Assembly: GCA_009377755.1 (NCBI GenBank)
Contig: WHTM01000028.1
Coordinates: 1 to 64,000, forward strand
From: Hyphomicrobiales bacterium
Lineage (GTDB): Bacteria > Pseudomonadota > Alphaproteobacteria > Rhizobiales > Xanthobacteraceae
Reading direction: 5' to 3'
DNA: 64,000 nt
Shown piece by piece: positions 22,439 to 31,340 of the stretch; the first letter of the stretch is position 1; each line of letters opens with the position of its first letter. Made by a program: the position numbers and the translations under genes. Below the pieces are notes generated by a model that saw nothing but the letters and a program-made list of their open reading frames with translations, was not told the DNA's origin and did not search any database.

Positions 22439-23203
22439 TCAGTTGGCGGTGAAAGGCGCCAGCGCCGTGCCGATATCTTCGCGAATCACCAGGTCGGCGA
22501 TCTGGTCAAGTTCCGTCGATTCACGGTTGATGATGACGAGAGCGGCACCATTTCGCTTTGCCATCAACGGGAAACCGGCGGCCGGCCACACAACGAGTGA
22601 AGATCCGATGGCGAGGAATAGGTCGCAGGCGAGCGTCAGCCTTTGCGCCCGATGCATTGCGGCTTCAGGCATCGCCTGACCAAAGGAGACGGTGGCGGTC
22701 TTGATGTAGCCGCCGCAGGAGGAACACTCGGGCGCGCGTCCGCCCGATGCATCGAAGCGCTCACGCACCCAACGAAGCTCATAACGCGCCGCACAATCCA
22801 AACACGTGGCATAGGTGGTGTTGCCGTGCAGCTCGACCACATCATCCGGCGCGATTCCCGATGCCTGATGCAGATTGTCGATGTTTTGCGTCACCACACG
22901 CGGCACTTTGCCCACTCTATAAAGTGCCGCGAGGGCGAGATGCCCCCGTCCCGGCTGCGCCTGCCCGAACTGATCCTGCATCGCGAAGCGCCGGCGCCAG
23001 GATTCGTCGCGCATCTCCTGGCTCGCCAGGAAGGCGTCGAACGAAATCGGCTGCATCTTCGTCCAGATGCCACCCGGCGAGCGGAAGTCGGGAATGCCGC
23101 ACTCGGTCGAGATGCCGGCGCCGGTGAACGGCACGACCCGTGAGGCGCCGGCGACAAGGTCGCGTAGGCGTCCGATGCCTGTCTCAAGGTCGGGCGCAGT
23201 CAT
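22439..23203 (-). CDS. cobB: Sir2-family NAD-dependent protein deacylase
   Basis: A 254-residue sirtuin. It shows GAGISTECGIPDFRSPGGIW for NAD binding, TQNIDNLH, the catalytic His in ELHGNTTYATC, zinc ligands CLDC...CSSC, and GSSLVVWPAAG. It removes acyl groups from lysines with NAD. ATG 23203 is used, since 24 further codons upstream lack family similarity. Divergent from the glyoxalase gene, with 57 bases between. Confidence 0.9.
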   Translation of the reverse strand: MTAPDLETGIGRLRDLVAGASRVVPFTGAGISTECGIPDFRSPGGIWTKMQPISFDAFLASQEMRDESWRRRFAMQDQFGQAQPGRGHLALAALYRVGKVPRVVTQNIDNLHQASGIAPDDVVELHGNTTYATCLDCAARYELRWVRERFDASGGRAPECSSCGGYIKTATVSFGQAMPEAAMHRAQRLTLACDLFLAIGSSLVVWPAAGFPLMAKRNGAALVIINRESTELDQIADLVIREDIGTALAPFTAN

Positions 23204-23260
23204 GTATGGTCTCCGGATCGTGGCCGGCCCGACGCCGGCCCGTTTTCGGGGAACGCCAGG

Positions 23261-23719
23261 ATGCGATATCTTCACACAATGCTGCGCGTGCGCAATCTCG
23301 ATGCAGCGCTAGACTTTTATTGCGACAAGCTCGGGCTGCAAGAGGTGCGCCGCAGGGTGGACGACAAGAACAGATACACCTTGGCCTTTCTGGCGGCCGC
23401 GGAAGACGTCCCGGCGGCACAGGCCGCGCTCAAGGCGGGACGCCGGGACGCGCCATGCGTCGAGTTGACCTACAACTGGGACACCGAGGACTACGGCGAG
23501 GCACGCTATTTCGGCCACCTCGCCTACGAGGTGGACGATATCTACGCACAATGCGATCGCCTGATGCAGGGCGGTGTCACCATCAATCGCCCGCCGCGCG
23601 ACGGCATGATGGCTTTCGTCCGCTCACCCGACCGGCATTCCATCGAGCTGTTGCAAAAGAACGGTCCACTGCCGCCGAAGGAGCCATGGACCTCGATGCC
23701 GAACACCGGAAAGTGGTGA
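23261..23719 (+). CDS. gloA: Glyoxalase I / lactoylglutathione lyase family protein
   Basis: A 152-residue VOC-fold enzyme. It has MRYLHTMLRVRNLDAALDFY with the first metal His, a glutamate in CVELTYNWDTEDY, FGHLAYEVDDIY with the second His, and the last Glu in DRHSIELLQ. All four GloA metal ligands are present. It isomerises the hemithioacetal of methylglyoxal and glutathione. CCAGG precedes the ATG. Confidence 0.9.
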   Translation: MRYLHTMLRVRNLDAALDFYCDKLGLQEVRRRVDDKNRYTLAFLAAAEDVPAAQAALKAGRRDAPCVELTYNWDTEDYGEARYFGHLAYEVDDIYAQCDRLMQGGVTINRPPRDGMMAFVRSPDRHSIELLQKNGPLPPKEPWTSMPNTGKW

Positions 23720-23854
23720 AATCGCTTGCCTTCCAGGTGGAATCTCAGGCCCACGGCCGCTCGCTTGCCGGACCAGGCGAAGCCCTTTATATGTCGCGGC
23801 GTCCGCGTCCTGCCGCACGGCTGATTGGCCACACCAGGACGCCCTTCATGTGAA

Positions 23855-23930
23855 GCGCCCTTCGTCTAGCGGTCCAGGACGCCGCCCTTTCACGGCGGAA
23901 ACACGGGTTCGAGTCCCGTAGGGCGCGCCA
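23855..23930 (+). tRNA. tRNA-Glu (TTC)
   Basis: A 76-nt cloverleaf starting GCGCCCTTCGTCTAGCGG with anticodon stem CCGCC/GGCGG around CTTTCAC (anticodon TTC), T-arm ACGGGTTCGAGTCCCGT and encoded CCA. No gene lies in 23931-24091. Confidence 0.95.
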
Positions 23931-24091
23931 AACTCCTCCACCGGTTCCATCGACTGCCCGAGGCGCGCTGCCGCACTGCCGCTCCCGTCGTTGTGGCGGA
24001 GCGACCACGATGCTACCAACGGTGTGTTCACGGCGTCCCTTCCCAGGTTTAGGTACGCTTCGGATCCGAATTGATATTCCTCCAAGCACGA

Positions 24092-24538
24092 ATGCTCTTG
24101 ATGGTTCTTCGACCGCTCCGCTGGGCAACGCTCATTCTCGCCGCTGGGATCGCGGCCTGCGCCGGCCAGCGCGACCCGTTCGAGCGCAACTCGGCGCCAG
24201 CGAATTACAAGGCGGACATCCTGGCGTTCCTGCGCACCTATCTCAACGACCCGACCAACCTACGTGAGGCGGCGGTGACCCCGCCGAGCTTGCAGCGCGT
24301 CGGCCGCGATGAGCGCTATGCCGCCTGCGTTCGCTTCAATGCGCGAAGAAGCGACGGGAAATATGCCGGCCTGCTCGATACCGCCGCCGTGTTCAATACG
24401 TCCGGCAAGCTTGACCGCTTCATCGATCTCACGCCCGACGAAACCGCTGCTGATGCGGCCATCCGTGAGCAATTGCGCGACGTGTGCAAGACGGCAGCCT
24501 ACCAGCCGTTTCCAGAACTGGAGCGCTTGACGCGCTGA
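24092..24538 (+). CDS. Small lipoprotein of unknown function
   Basis: A 148-residue protein with a lipoprotein signal: hydrophobic LRWATLILAAGIAAC, with the lipidated Cys at about residue 23. The mature part contains Tyr/Asp-rich NYKADILAFLRTYLNDPTNL and YAACVRFNARRSDGKYAG, seen in uncharacterised alphaproteobacterial lipoproteins. The frame could start at TTG 24071, but ATG 24092 gives a proper signal peptide. Convergent with epmB, ten bases away. Confidence 0.75.
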   Translation: MLLMVLRPLRWATLILAAGIAACAGQRDPFERNSAPANYKADILAFLRTYLNDPTNLREAAVTPPSLQRVGRDERYAACVRFNARRSDGKYAGLLDTAAVFNTSGKLDRFIDLTPDETAADAAIREQLRDVCKTAAYQPFPELERLTR

Positions 24539-24547
24539 TCTCTGATC

Positions 24548-25597
24548 TCAGGCCTTGGGCGGATAGCCGTGCGTTCGCCCATTGAAATCCTCGACCCGAT
24601 AGGTGCCGGGGGCGTCCGCATGCAGATAGCACGGGCCGACCGGCGACTTGCCGAACCCACCGGGGATATCGAGCACATAGCCCGGCTGGCACAGGCCGGA
24701 CAACCGGCCATGCAGGGCACGCATCAGCGCCTGCCCTTCCGCGATCGTGGTGCGCATATGCGCGGTTCCCGGCGCGAGGTCGGCGTGGTGCAGGTAATAG
24801 GGCTTGATCCGTGCTTCGACGAAGGCGCGCATCAGCGCCGCCAGCGTCTCTGCGTCGTCGTTGACGCCCCGCAGCAGCACCGATTGGCTCAAGACGGGAA
24901 TCCCGGCATCGACGAAGCGTGCGCAGGCTTTGCGCGCTGCGGGTGTCAGTTCGCGCGGGTGGTTGGCATGCGTGACGACATAGGTCGCGAGACCTTCCAC
25001 GCGCAGCGCGCCGACCAGCGTCGGCGTGATCCTCTCCGGGGCGGCGATCGGGACGCGGGTATGGACGCGGAGAACCTTGACGTGGCCGAGGGCGGCGATG
25101 CGCCGCACAACCGAGCGCACCCGCCGCACCGAGAGCACCAGCGGATCGCCGCCGGTGAGGATCACCTCCCAGATGTCCGGATGCGCGCCGATATAGGCGA
25201 GCGCGGCGTCGAGCGCGGCGGCCGACAGCGCCCTGCCCTTGCCCGGCCCGACCTGTTCGCGCCGGAAGCAGTAGCGGCAATAGACCGCGCAGACATGCGC
25301 AAGCTTCAGCAGCACCCGGTCCGGATAGCGATGGACGATGCCCTCGACTGGGCTGTGTGAGTCGTCGCCGATCGGGTCCGGCCGTTCCTCCGGCGCGACA
25401 GTCAATTCGCTCCCATCGGGAACGAATTGGCGCGCGACAGGGTCGGCGGGATCGGCCGGGTCGATGAGATCGGCCATGGCCGGCGTAATTGCGACCGCAT
25501 AGCGCGCGGCCACAGCCTCCAGTTCCGCGCGATTATCCGCCGGGACAAGCCCGGCCTCGACGAGCTGCGCCGGCTGACGCAAGGCATTGGCTGCCAT
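24548..25597 (-). CDS. epmB: EF-P beta-lysylation radical SAM enzyme (lysine 2,3-aminomutase-like)
   Basis: A 349-residue radical SAM enzyme with CAVYCRYCF (CxxxCxxC cluster site), LTGGDPLVLS, YYLHHADLAPGT and a PGGFGKSPVGP C-terminal region. EpmB converts alpha-lysine to beta-lysine for attachment to EF-P. It is 18 bases downstream of epmA and close to efp, which favours EpmB over catabolic KamA. GGAGAG precedes ATG 25597. Confidence 0.88.
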   Translation of the reverse strand: MAANALRQPAQLVEAGLVPADNRAELEAVAARYAVAITPAMADLIDPADPADPVARQFVPDGSELTVAPEERPDPIGDDSHSPVEGIVHRYPDRVLLKLAHVCAVYCRYCFRREQVGPGKGRALSAAALDAALAYIGAHPDIWEVILTGGDPLVLSVRRVRSVVRRIAALGHVKVLRVHTRVPIAAPERITPTLVGALRVEGLATYVVTHANHPRELTPAARKACARFVDAGIPVLSQSVLLRGVNDDAETLAALMRAFVEARIKPYYLHHADLAPGTAHMRTTIAEGQALMRALHGRLSGLCQPGYVLDIPGGFGKSPVGPCYLHADAPGTYRVEDFNGRTHGYPPKA

Positions 25598-25615
25598 CGT
25601 CTCTCCTTTCACCTT

Positions 25616-26683
25616 TCACGGCGGTTCCGGAACCGGCGACCACAGCACCTGATCGATGCGCGTGGCCCCTGTCGCCAGCATCACCAGCCGGTCGAAGCCG
25701 AGCGCGACGCCCGATGCCTGCGGCATCTGCGCCACCGCGGCGATGAAATCCTCGTCGATCGGATAGCGTTCGCCATAGACCCGCGCCTTCACGTCCATTT
25801 CCGCTTCCAGCCGACGTCGCTGCTCGACGGCATCGGTCAGTTCGCCGAATCCGTTCGCGAGCTCAACCCCGCAGGCGTAGAGCTCGAACCGTTCCGCGAC
25901 GCGTGGGTCCAGTGCGCTCGGCCGCGCCAGCGCCGACTGCACCGCCGGGTACTCATATAGTAATGTGAGCCGCTCGCGGCCGAGATGCGGCTCGACACGC
26001 TCGACCAGGATGCGGCTAAAGATATCTCCCCACAGATCGTCCTCGGCCACACGGATTCCGATAGCCTTGGCCGCCGCCGCCAGCCGATCTCTGTCCGGTA
26101 TTCCGCCGGTCAGGCTGTCCAGGAGGTCCAGGAGGTCCAGGAGGTCAATGCCGGCATGGCGCATGAAGGCCTCGGCGACGGTCAGCCGCTCAGGGGGGCC
26201 CGCGGGATTGATGTCGGCTCCGCGGAATGTCAATCTCTTGGCTCCCACCGCGCTGGCGCCTTCGGCGACAATCTCCACGCAATCCTGCATCACTGCCGTG
26301 TAAGGCTCGCCGGCCCGGTACCATTCCAGCATGGTGAATTCCGGGTGGTGCAGAGCACTCCGCTCGCGGTTGCGGAACACCCGCGCGAAGTCGAAGATGC
26401 GGCGCTCACCGGCGGTCAGCAGCTTCTTGCAGGCGAATTCCGGCGAGGTACGCAGGTAGAGGCCTTGCTCGGTGCCATCCGGCGACAGCAGTCTGGTCGC
26501 GAAGGCGTGCAGGTGCGCTTCATTGCCGGGCGAGACCTGAAGCGCCGCGGTCTCGACCTCCACGAAATCCCGCGCGCCGAACCAGGCCCTTAATGCCGCT
26601 GCGATCCTGCCCCGAGCCAGCAGGAACGGTCGGCGATCGGCATGCACGTGGGGCGACCACCAGGGCGAGGGATCGGGCATCAA
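25616..26683 (-). CDS. epmA: EF-P lysine ligase (LysRS-like)
   Basis: A 355-residue class II aaRS-like enzyme without an anticodon-binding domain. Motif 2 is [20 protein letters not shown], motif 3 region [12 protein letters not shown], and [15 protein letters not shown] is at the N-terminal end. EpmA ligates beta-lysine to a conserved EF-P lysine. An in-frame 9-base tandem repeat near 26116-26150 encodes LLDLLDLLD. Divergent from efp across a 135-base shared control region. Confidence 0.9.
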   Translation of the reverse strand: MMPDPSPWWSPHVHADRRPFLLARGRIAAALRAWFGARDFVEVETAALQVSPGNEAHLHAFATRLLSPDGTEQGLYLRTSPEFACKKLLTAGERRIFDFARVFRNRERSALHHPEFTMLEWYRAGEPYTAVMQDCVEIVAEGASAVGAKRLTFRGADINPAGPPERLTVAEAFMRHAGIDLLDLLDLLDSLTGGIPDRDRLAAAAKAIGIRVAEDDLWGDIFSRILVERVEPHLGRERLTLLYEYPAVQSALARPSALDPRVAERFELYACGVELANGFGELTDAVEQRRRLEAEMDVKARVYGERYPIDEDFIAAVAQMPQASGVALGFDRLVMLATGATRIDQVLWSPVPEPP

Positions 26684-26818
26684 CCGCTTCCGCTACCACA
26701 CAATCCCGTGGCCACCACACTAGCGTTCGCCGTCAGGATCAGTATGTTGCGCCTCGAAAGCGCTGCCGGGCGGCCGTTTCGGTCGGTCCCGCCGGCGGCA
26801 TGCATTGAGGAACCATCC

Positions 26819-27385
26819 GTGAGAGTCATCGCCAGCTCCCTGCGCAAGGGCAATATCGTTGAGGTCGACGGCGACCTGTTCGTCGTGCTCAACGCAGAAA
26901 GTTTCCATCCCGGCAAGGGCACGCCGACCACCCAGGTCGACATGCGCCGGATCCGCGATGGCGTGAAGACCGCGCAACGCTATAAGACCACTGAGCAGGT
27001 CGAACGCGCGCATGTCGAGGACCGCGAGTTCCAATACCTGTACAACGACGCCGACGGCTACCATTTCATGAATTCGGAAACGTACGATCAGGTCAGTCTG
27101 CCCGCCGACCTGATCGGCGACCAGGCGGTCTACCTGGAGCCGGAGATGAAGGTCAAACTGGCGATCCACGAGGGCGTGCCGGTTTCGATCGAACTCCCGC
27201 AGCGCGCAACCCTCGAAGTCGTCGAGACCGAGCCGACGGTCAGGGGCCAGACGGCATCATCCTCCTACAAGCCGGCCGTGCTCTCGAACGGTGTGCGCAC
27301 CATGGTGCCGCCGCACATCGCCACCGGCACGCGCATCGTGGTGATGACCGCCGACGGAGCGTACGTGGAGCGGGCGAAGGATTGA
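26819..27385 (+). CDS. efp: Elongation factor P, GTG start
   Basis: A 188-residue translation factor that relieves ribosome stalling at polyproline. The KOW-like N-terminal domain carries the modified lysine in [11 protein letters not shown] (about residue 33), followed by two OB-fold domains ([24 protein letters not shown]). GTG 26819 follows GAGG; an upstream ATG frame from 26642 overlaps epmA. Having the epmA/epmB modification genes next door makes lysylation of this protein very likely. Confidence 0.93.
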   Translation: MRVIASSLRKGNIVEVDGDLFVVLNAESFHPGKGTPTTQVDMRRIRDGVKTAQRYKTTEQVERAHVEDREFQYLYNDADGYHFMNSETYDQVSLPADLIGDQAVYLEPEMKVKLAIHEGVPVSIELPQRATLEVVETEPTVRGQTASSSYKPAVLSNGVRTMVPPHIATGTRIVVMTADGAYVERAKD

Positions 27386-27386
27386 G

Positions 27387-27418
27387 TTTACCTCTCCCCG
27401 CTTGCGGGGAGAGGTAAA
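27387..27418. terminator. Perfect palindrome, terminator between convergent genes
   Basis: TTTACCTCTCCCCGC pairs with GCGGGGAGAGGTAAA around TT. It starts just after the efp stop and ends ten bases before the stop of the convergent gene. It can terminate both transcripts, but the same sequence is also a dispersed repeat type in related genomes, from general knowledge. Confidence 0.7.
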
Positions 27419-27427
27419 GAAGAGTCC

Positions 27428-28501
27428 TTACGACCTTGCCACCGTGCGCAGTTCGGGAGGAAACAGTTCGTCCGGCGTCATCGGCCGCTCGGTAATGTGC
27501 TGATCGTGGGCGAAGCGGCAGAAGGCGTCGAGGGTCGGCCGGTTTGCGTCAAGCCCGTACGGGAACGGATCGGCCCCGAAAGTCGCCGCGCAGTCCTCCA
27601 GGAAACCTGATGCCCAGGGCATCGGAATCGCGGCGACGCCGATCATTCGAATGCGCTCAAGGCAGCGCCGCTTCGCCTCCTCGCAGGCGTTGACGATGTT
27701 CATCGCGGTCCATGGATGCTGCTCGAACACGGCACGCCGCATGGCGATCAGGTGCATGATCGGGAATACGCCGGTCTTCTGGAAATAGGTCAGCTCCTCG
27801 GCGCGGTAATTCGGAAACAGCCGCACGATCTCGGGATGCCCATCGAGAAAGGAATCCGGCGCCCTCGCCGATACCGCCGCGTCGACCTCGCCGTTCGCCA
27901 GCATGGCACTGATGCTGGAATCGGGCCGGCTCTGGTAGCAAATGCTGGCGGGCAGTTCGAGAGCGACCTTCTCCACCCGCCCCGGCTCGTTGACACCGGC
28001 CTGCACCCAGCGGATCGAGGTCAAATCGACGCGATAATATTCCGCCAGCATCCCGCGTGCGTAGATGCCGGCGGTCTGGGCCCATTCCGGTATCGCGACG
28101 GTGCGGCCCTCCAGCTCTTTCGCGGTCCTGATGCCGCGGTCGGCGCGAACGTAGATTCCGGAATGCCGGAACACGCGTGACGGGAACACCGGAATCCCGA
28201 CCATCGGCGCATCGCCGCGCGAGCTCAGTGCGACGTACTTCGCAAACGACATCTCCGAGACGTCGAATTCACGATGCTTGATGAAGCGGAAGAAGATCTC
28301 CTCGACGACCGCCGTGGTGAAGGCCGTCAGCAGGATCCCCTCCGGGCGAACCACACCGTGCACGAGATCGCGCATGTGATCATAGTCGGCAACCGCCATG
28401 GTCAGGTGCACGCGCGCCCCGCCGCCGGTGTCGACGATCTGCGGCAGGCGCTCATCTCCGGACAGACGGGTGACGGTCGTCTTGTGGTCGTGGACGTTCA
28501 T
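27428..28501 (-). CDS. 4,5-dihydroxyphthalate decarboxylase-like / periplasmic-binding-fold protein
   Basis: A 357-residue protein of the family containing 4,5-dihydroxyphthalate decarboxylase, built on a type II periplasmic-binding fold but without a signal peptide. Visible signatures are EGILLTAFTTAVVEEIFFRF, GIPVFPSRVFRHSGIYVRAD, TVAIPEWAQTAGIYARGML and FPIMHLIAMRR. It is a paralogue of 31341-32330. Substrate unknown; decarboxylation of an aromatic acid is plausible. ATG 28501 is chosen because sequence upstream is not family-like. Confidence 0.75.
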   Translation of the reverse strand: MNVHDHKTTVTRLSGDERLPQIVDTGGGARVHLTMAVADYDHMRDLVHGVVRPEGILLTAFTTAVVEEIFFRFIKHREFDVSEMSFAKYVALSSRGDAPMVGIPVFPSRVFRHSGIYVRADRGIRTAKELEGRTVAIPEWAQTAGIYARGMLAEYYRVDLTSIRWVQAGVNEPGRVEKVALELPASICYQSRPDSSISAMLANGEVDAAVSARAPDSFLDGHPEIVRLFPNYRAEELTYFQKTGVFPIMHLIAMRRAVFEQHPWTAMNIVNACEEAKRRCLERIRMIGVAAIPMPWASGFLEDCAATFGADPFPYGLDANRPTLDAFCRFAHDQHITERPMTPDELFPPELRTVARS

Positions 28502-28598
28502 GTCGAACCTCGATCGATGCACTGGAGGGCTACGCCGATGGTAAACGAATGCTAACCGTTGGGCGACTACGCTGGACCAGCATTCGCAGCGAGGCCAG

Positions 28599-29574
28599 AT
28601 GGCCAACGATTTGCGCCTTCAGCCGCTCCTCATTTCGCGCCGGCAAAGCCTGCAGGCTCTCCTCGGCGGTATAGCCCTGCTGTCCGTCGGTCCGCTCCCG
28701 GCGCACGCTCGTACCCCTTTTTCGGACTGGGTGGAATCGTTTCGCGTCCGGGCTCGCGCCCGGGCTCTTTCCGATGCAACCTATGACCGCGTCATGCAGG
28801 GGCTCAAGCCCGACGCCAGCGTCTACGAGCTGGACCGAGCCCAGCCGGAATTCACCGAAGAGCTGTGGCAATACCTCAATCGCCGCGTCTCCGACTGGCG
28901 CATCGAGATCGGCCGGCAACGCGTCAAGGAGCACGCGGCGCTGTTGGCCCGCATCGAGCGCGAGACCGGAGTCGACCGCTTTCTGCTGCTCGGCCTGTGG
29001 GGCATGGAGTCGGTGTTCGGCAACGTCATCGACGACAACAAGTACATGCGCCCGATCTTTCCCGCCCTGGCCGCGCTCGCCTGGGGCGAGCCGCGGCGCC
29101 GCAAATACTGGGAGCAGGAGTTGCTCAACGCGCTGGTGATCGTCGAGCGCGGCTGGGCCAAGCCCGAGCAGATGATCGGCTCATGGGCCGGCGCCATGGG
29201 ACACACGCAATGGATGCCGGAGGTTTGGCTCAACGTGGGCGTCGATTATGCTCGGACAGAATTTCTATTCAGCCCGCTCCTACAACCCGTCGTACAATTA
29301 CGCGCAGGCGTTGGTGCATCTGGGCGACCGCATTCGCGGCGACGGGCCGTTTATCCAGCAGTTCCCCGGCGGCGAGCGCACGCTGACGGTGGCCGAGTTG
29401 CAGGAAATCCAGCAACGCCTGACCAAGCTCGGGTTCGATACCGGCGGCACGGACGGACGCGTCGGCTCCGGCACGATGCGGGCGGTGCGAAAGTTTCAGC
29501 AGCAGGTCGGTCTCGATCCGGCCGACGGCTACCCGGGCGTCAAGGTGTTGACGCGCCTGCGCCAGGGCCTGTAG
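28599..29574 (+). pseudogene. MltB-type lytic murein transglycosylase with internal deletion and frameshift
   Basis: The 5' part (28599 to about 29249) encodes a twin-arginine-like signal (SRRQSLQALLGGIALLSVG) and the catalytic region with the Glu in GLWGMESVFG and AGAMGHTQWMPEVWLNVGVD. The 3' part (29248-29574, another frame) encodes NFYSARSYNPSYNYAQALVH and a peptidoglycan-binding domain (TVAELQEIQQRLTKLGFDTG). Family members have roughly a hundred residues between these parts. They are missing here and the frame changes at the join, so the enzyme is broken. Confidence 0.8.
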
Positions 29575-29706
29575 CAGACCCTGGTCTCCCACAACCGTCT
29601 CGCTGTTGCAGCCCTCAAACGATGGTGGCAAGTTTGCCGCCACGCGTCATCCGCGGCCAGGCGCAACGCCTGCCGCTTTCTCAATCGTCATCGGGAGGTA
29701 AGTGCC

Positions 29707-31206
29707 ATGACAACCGCTGTCTCTCCGCAAGCTGCGTCCGCACAAGCGTTGCAACTGCCCAGTCAACGCGGTGCGTATTACGCCGGCAAATGGCACGAGC
29801 CGAAGTCCGGCCGCTATGTCGATACCATCAATCCCGGGACCGGCGGATCGCTTGGCAAGGTGGCCGACGCATCGGCCGAGGACATCGATGCCGCGGTCGC
29901 CGCAGCCAAGGCGGCCTACAAGGACTGGAAATGCGTGACGCCGCTGGAGCGCGCGAAGATGTTGCGCCGCTGCGCCGAAATCCTGCGCGAGAATGCGCGC
30001 GAGCTGGCGATGATCGACTCAGCCGACTGCGGCAATCCGGTCACCGAGATGATCAGCGATGCCATGATCGCGGCAGCGCAGATGGACTTCTTCGCCGGGC
30101 TGGTCACCGAGATGAAAGGCTCGTCGATCCCGATGGGGCCGGACGTGGTGAACTTTTCGGTGCGCGAGCCGCTTGGCGTCGTCGGGCGCATCATTCCATT
30201 CAACCACCCGTTCATGTTCTGCGCCGGCAAGGCGGCGGCCCCCCTTGCTGCCGGCAACACCATCGTCACCAAGCCGCCGGAACAGGCGCCTTTGTCGTCG
30301 CTGCGGCTCGCCGAGCTGATCGGTGGCATCCTGCCGCCTGGCGTGTTCAACGTCGTGCCCGGCGGAAAAGAGGCCGGCGCACGGCTCGCGAGCCATCCGG
30401 ACGTCGCCAAGATCGCGCTGATCGGCAGCGTGCCCACCGGACGTGCGGTCATGAAGGCCGCCGCCGACACGCTCAAGGGCGTGCTGCTCGAACTCGGCGG
30501 CAAGAACGCGCTGATCGCCTATCCGGACGCCGATCCCGACGAAGTCGCGGGCGCGCTCGTCGGCGGCATGAACTTCACCTGGTGCGGCCAGTCCTGCGGT
30601 TCGACCAGCCGGGCCTTCCTGCACGAAAAAATCCACGACGCCGTGCTGGAGCGCGTCAAGGAGAAGATCAAGCACTACAAGCCCGGCATCCCGACCGAGC
30701 CGGCCACCACCATGGGCGCGATCATCAGCAAGGTGCAGTACGACCGCGTGATGAGCTACATCGACGCCGGCAAGAGCGAAGGAGCGCGCGTCGTCTCAGG
30801 CGGCAAGCGGCCCGACGATCCGGCGCTTGCCAGCGGATTCTACATTGAGCCGACGGTATTCGCCGACGTCAATATGAACATGCGGATCGCAAAGGAGGAA
30901 ATCTTCGGCCCGGTAGTCTCCGTGATCAAATGGAGCGACGAGGCGAGGATGCTGGAACAAGTGAACGTCGTCGAATACGGCCTCACCTGCTCGATCTGGA
31001 CCAACGACCTTTCGACCGCCCACCGTACCGCGGCGGCGGTCGAGGCCGGCTACGTCTGGATCAACGAGTATTCCAAGCACTTCCTCGGCGCCCCCTTCGG
31101 CGGCTTCAAGCAGTCCGGCGTCGGCCGCGAGGAGTGCATCGACGAGTTGCTCGCCTTCACGCAGGAAAAGAACATCCACGTGAAGCTGCGCCCGGCGAAG
31201 AAGTAG
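29707..31206 (+). CDS. Aldehyde dehydrogenase (betaine-aldehyde-dehydrogenase-like)
   Basis: A 499-residue NAD(P)-dependent dehydrogenase. It has PFNHPFMFCAGKAAAPLAAG with the oxyanion Asn, the catalytic Glu in LLELGGKNAL, the nucleophile Cys in FTWCGQSCGSTSR, EEIFGPVVSV and PFGGFKQSGVGRE. It lies between the two dihydroxyphthalate-decarboxylase-like genes. The substrate is probably an aromatic or semialdehyde intermediate, but this is only from context. GGAGG precedes the ATG. Confidence 0.88.
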   Translation: MTTAVSPQAASAQALQLPSQRGAYYAGKWHEPKSGRYVDTINPGTGGSLGKVADASAEDIDAAVAAAKAAYKDWKCVTPLERAKMLRRCAEILRENARELAMIDSADCGNPVTEMISDAMIAAAQMDFFAGLVTEMKGSSIPMGPDVVNFSVREPLGVVGRIIPFNHPFMFCAGKAAAPLAAGNTIVTKPPEQAPLSSLRLAELIGGILPPGVFNVVPGGKEAGARLASHPDVAKIALIGSVPTGRAVMKAAADTLKGVLLELGGKNALIAYPDADPDEVAGALVGGMNFTWCGQSCGSTSRAFLHEKIHDAVLERVKEKIKHYKPGIPTEPATTMGAIISKVQYDRVMSYIDAGKSEGARVVSGGKRPDDPALASGFYIEPTVFADVNMNMRIAKEEIFGPVVSVIKWSDEARMLEQVNVVEYGLTCSIWTNDLSTAHRTAAAVEAGYVWINEYSKHFLGAPFGGFKQSGVGREECIDELLAFTQEKNIHVKLRPAKK

Positions 31207-31212
31207 GCTTGC

Positions 31213-31340
31213 GTGTCCCGGACGCGGTGCAGCATGCAATGCTGCACCGCTGATCCGGGGACCGTTCCAGATGCTGCCGTAGATACGATCCCGGGTCTGC
31301 AGCGCACCACTTCGTGCTGCGCTGCGCCCGGGAAACGTCA
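31213..31340. repeat. Palindromic repeat, GTCCCGGAC family
   Basis: It begins GTGTCCCGGACGCGGTGCAG, contains the hairpins GGTGCAGCAT/ATGCTGCACC and CAGCGCACCACTTCG/TGCTGCGCTG, and ends CCCGGGAAACG. The same layout with changed stems occurs at 61331-61457. Confidence 0.8.

Noticed and set aside
28599-30848. 749-codon plus-strand reading frame
   Set aside because: Only the first about 217 codons match a lytic transglycosylase; the rest runs out of frame through the aldehyde dehydrogenase gene and is Arg/Gly/Ala-rich nonsense.
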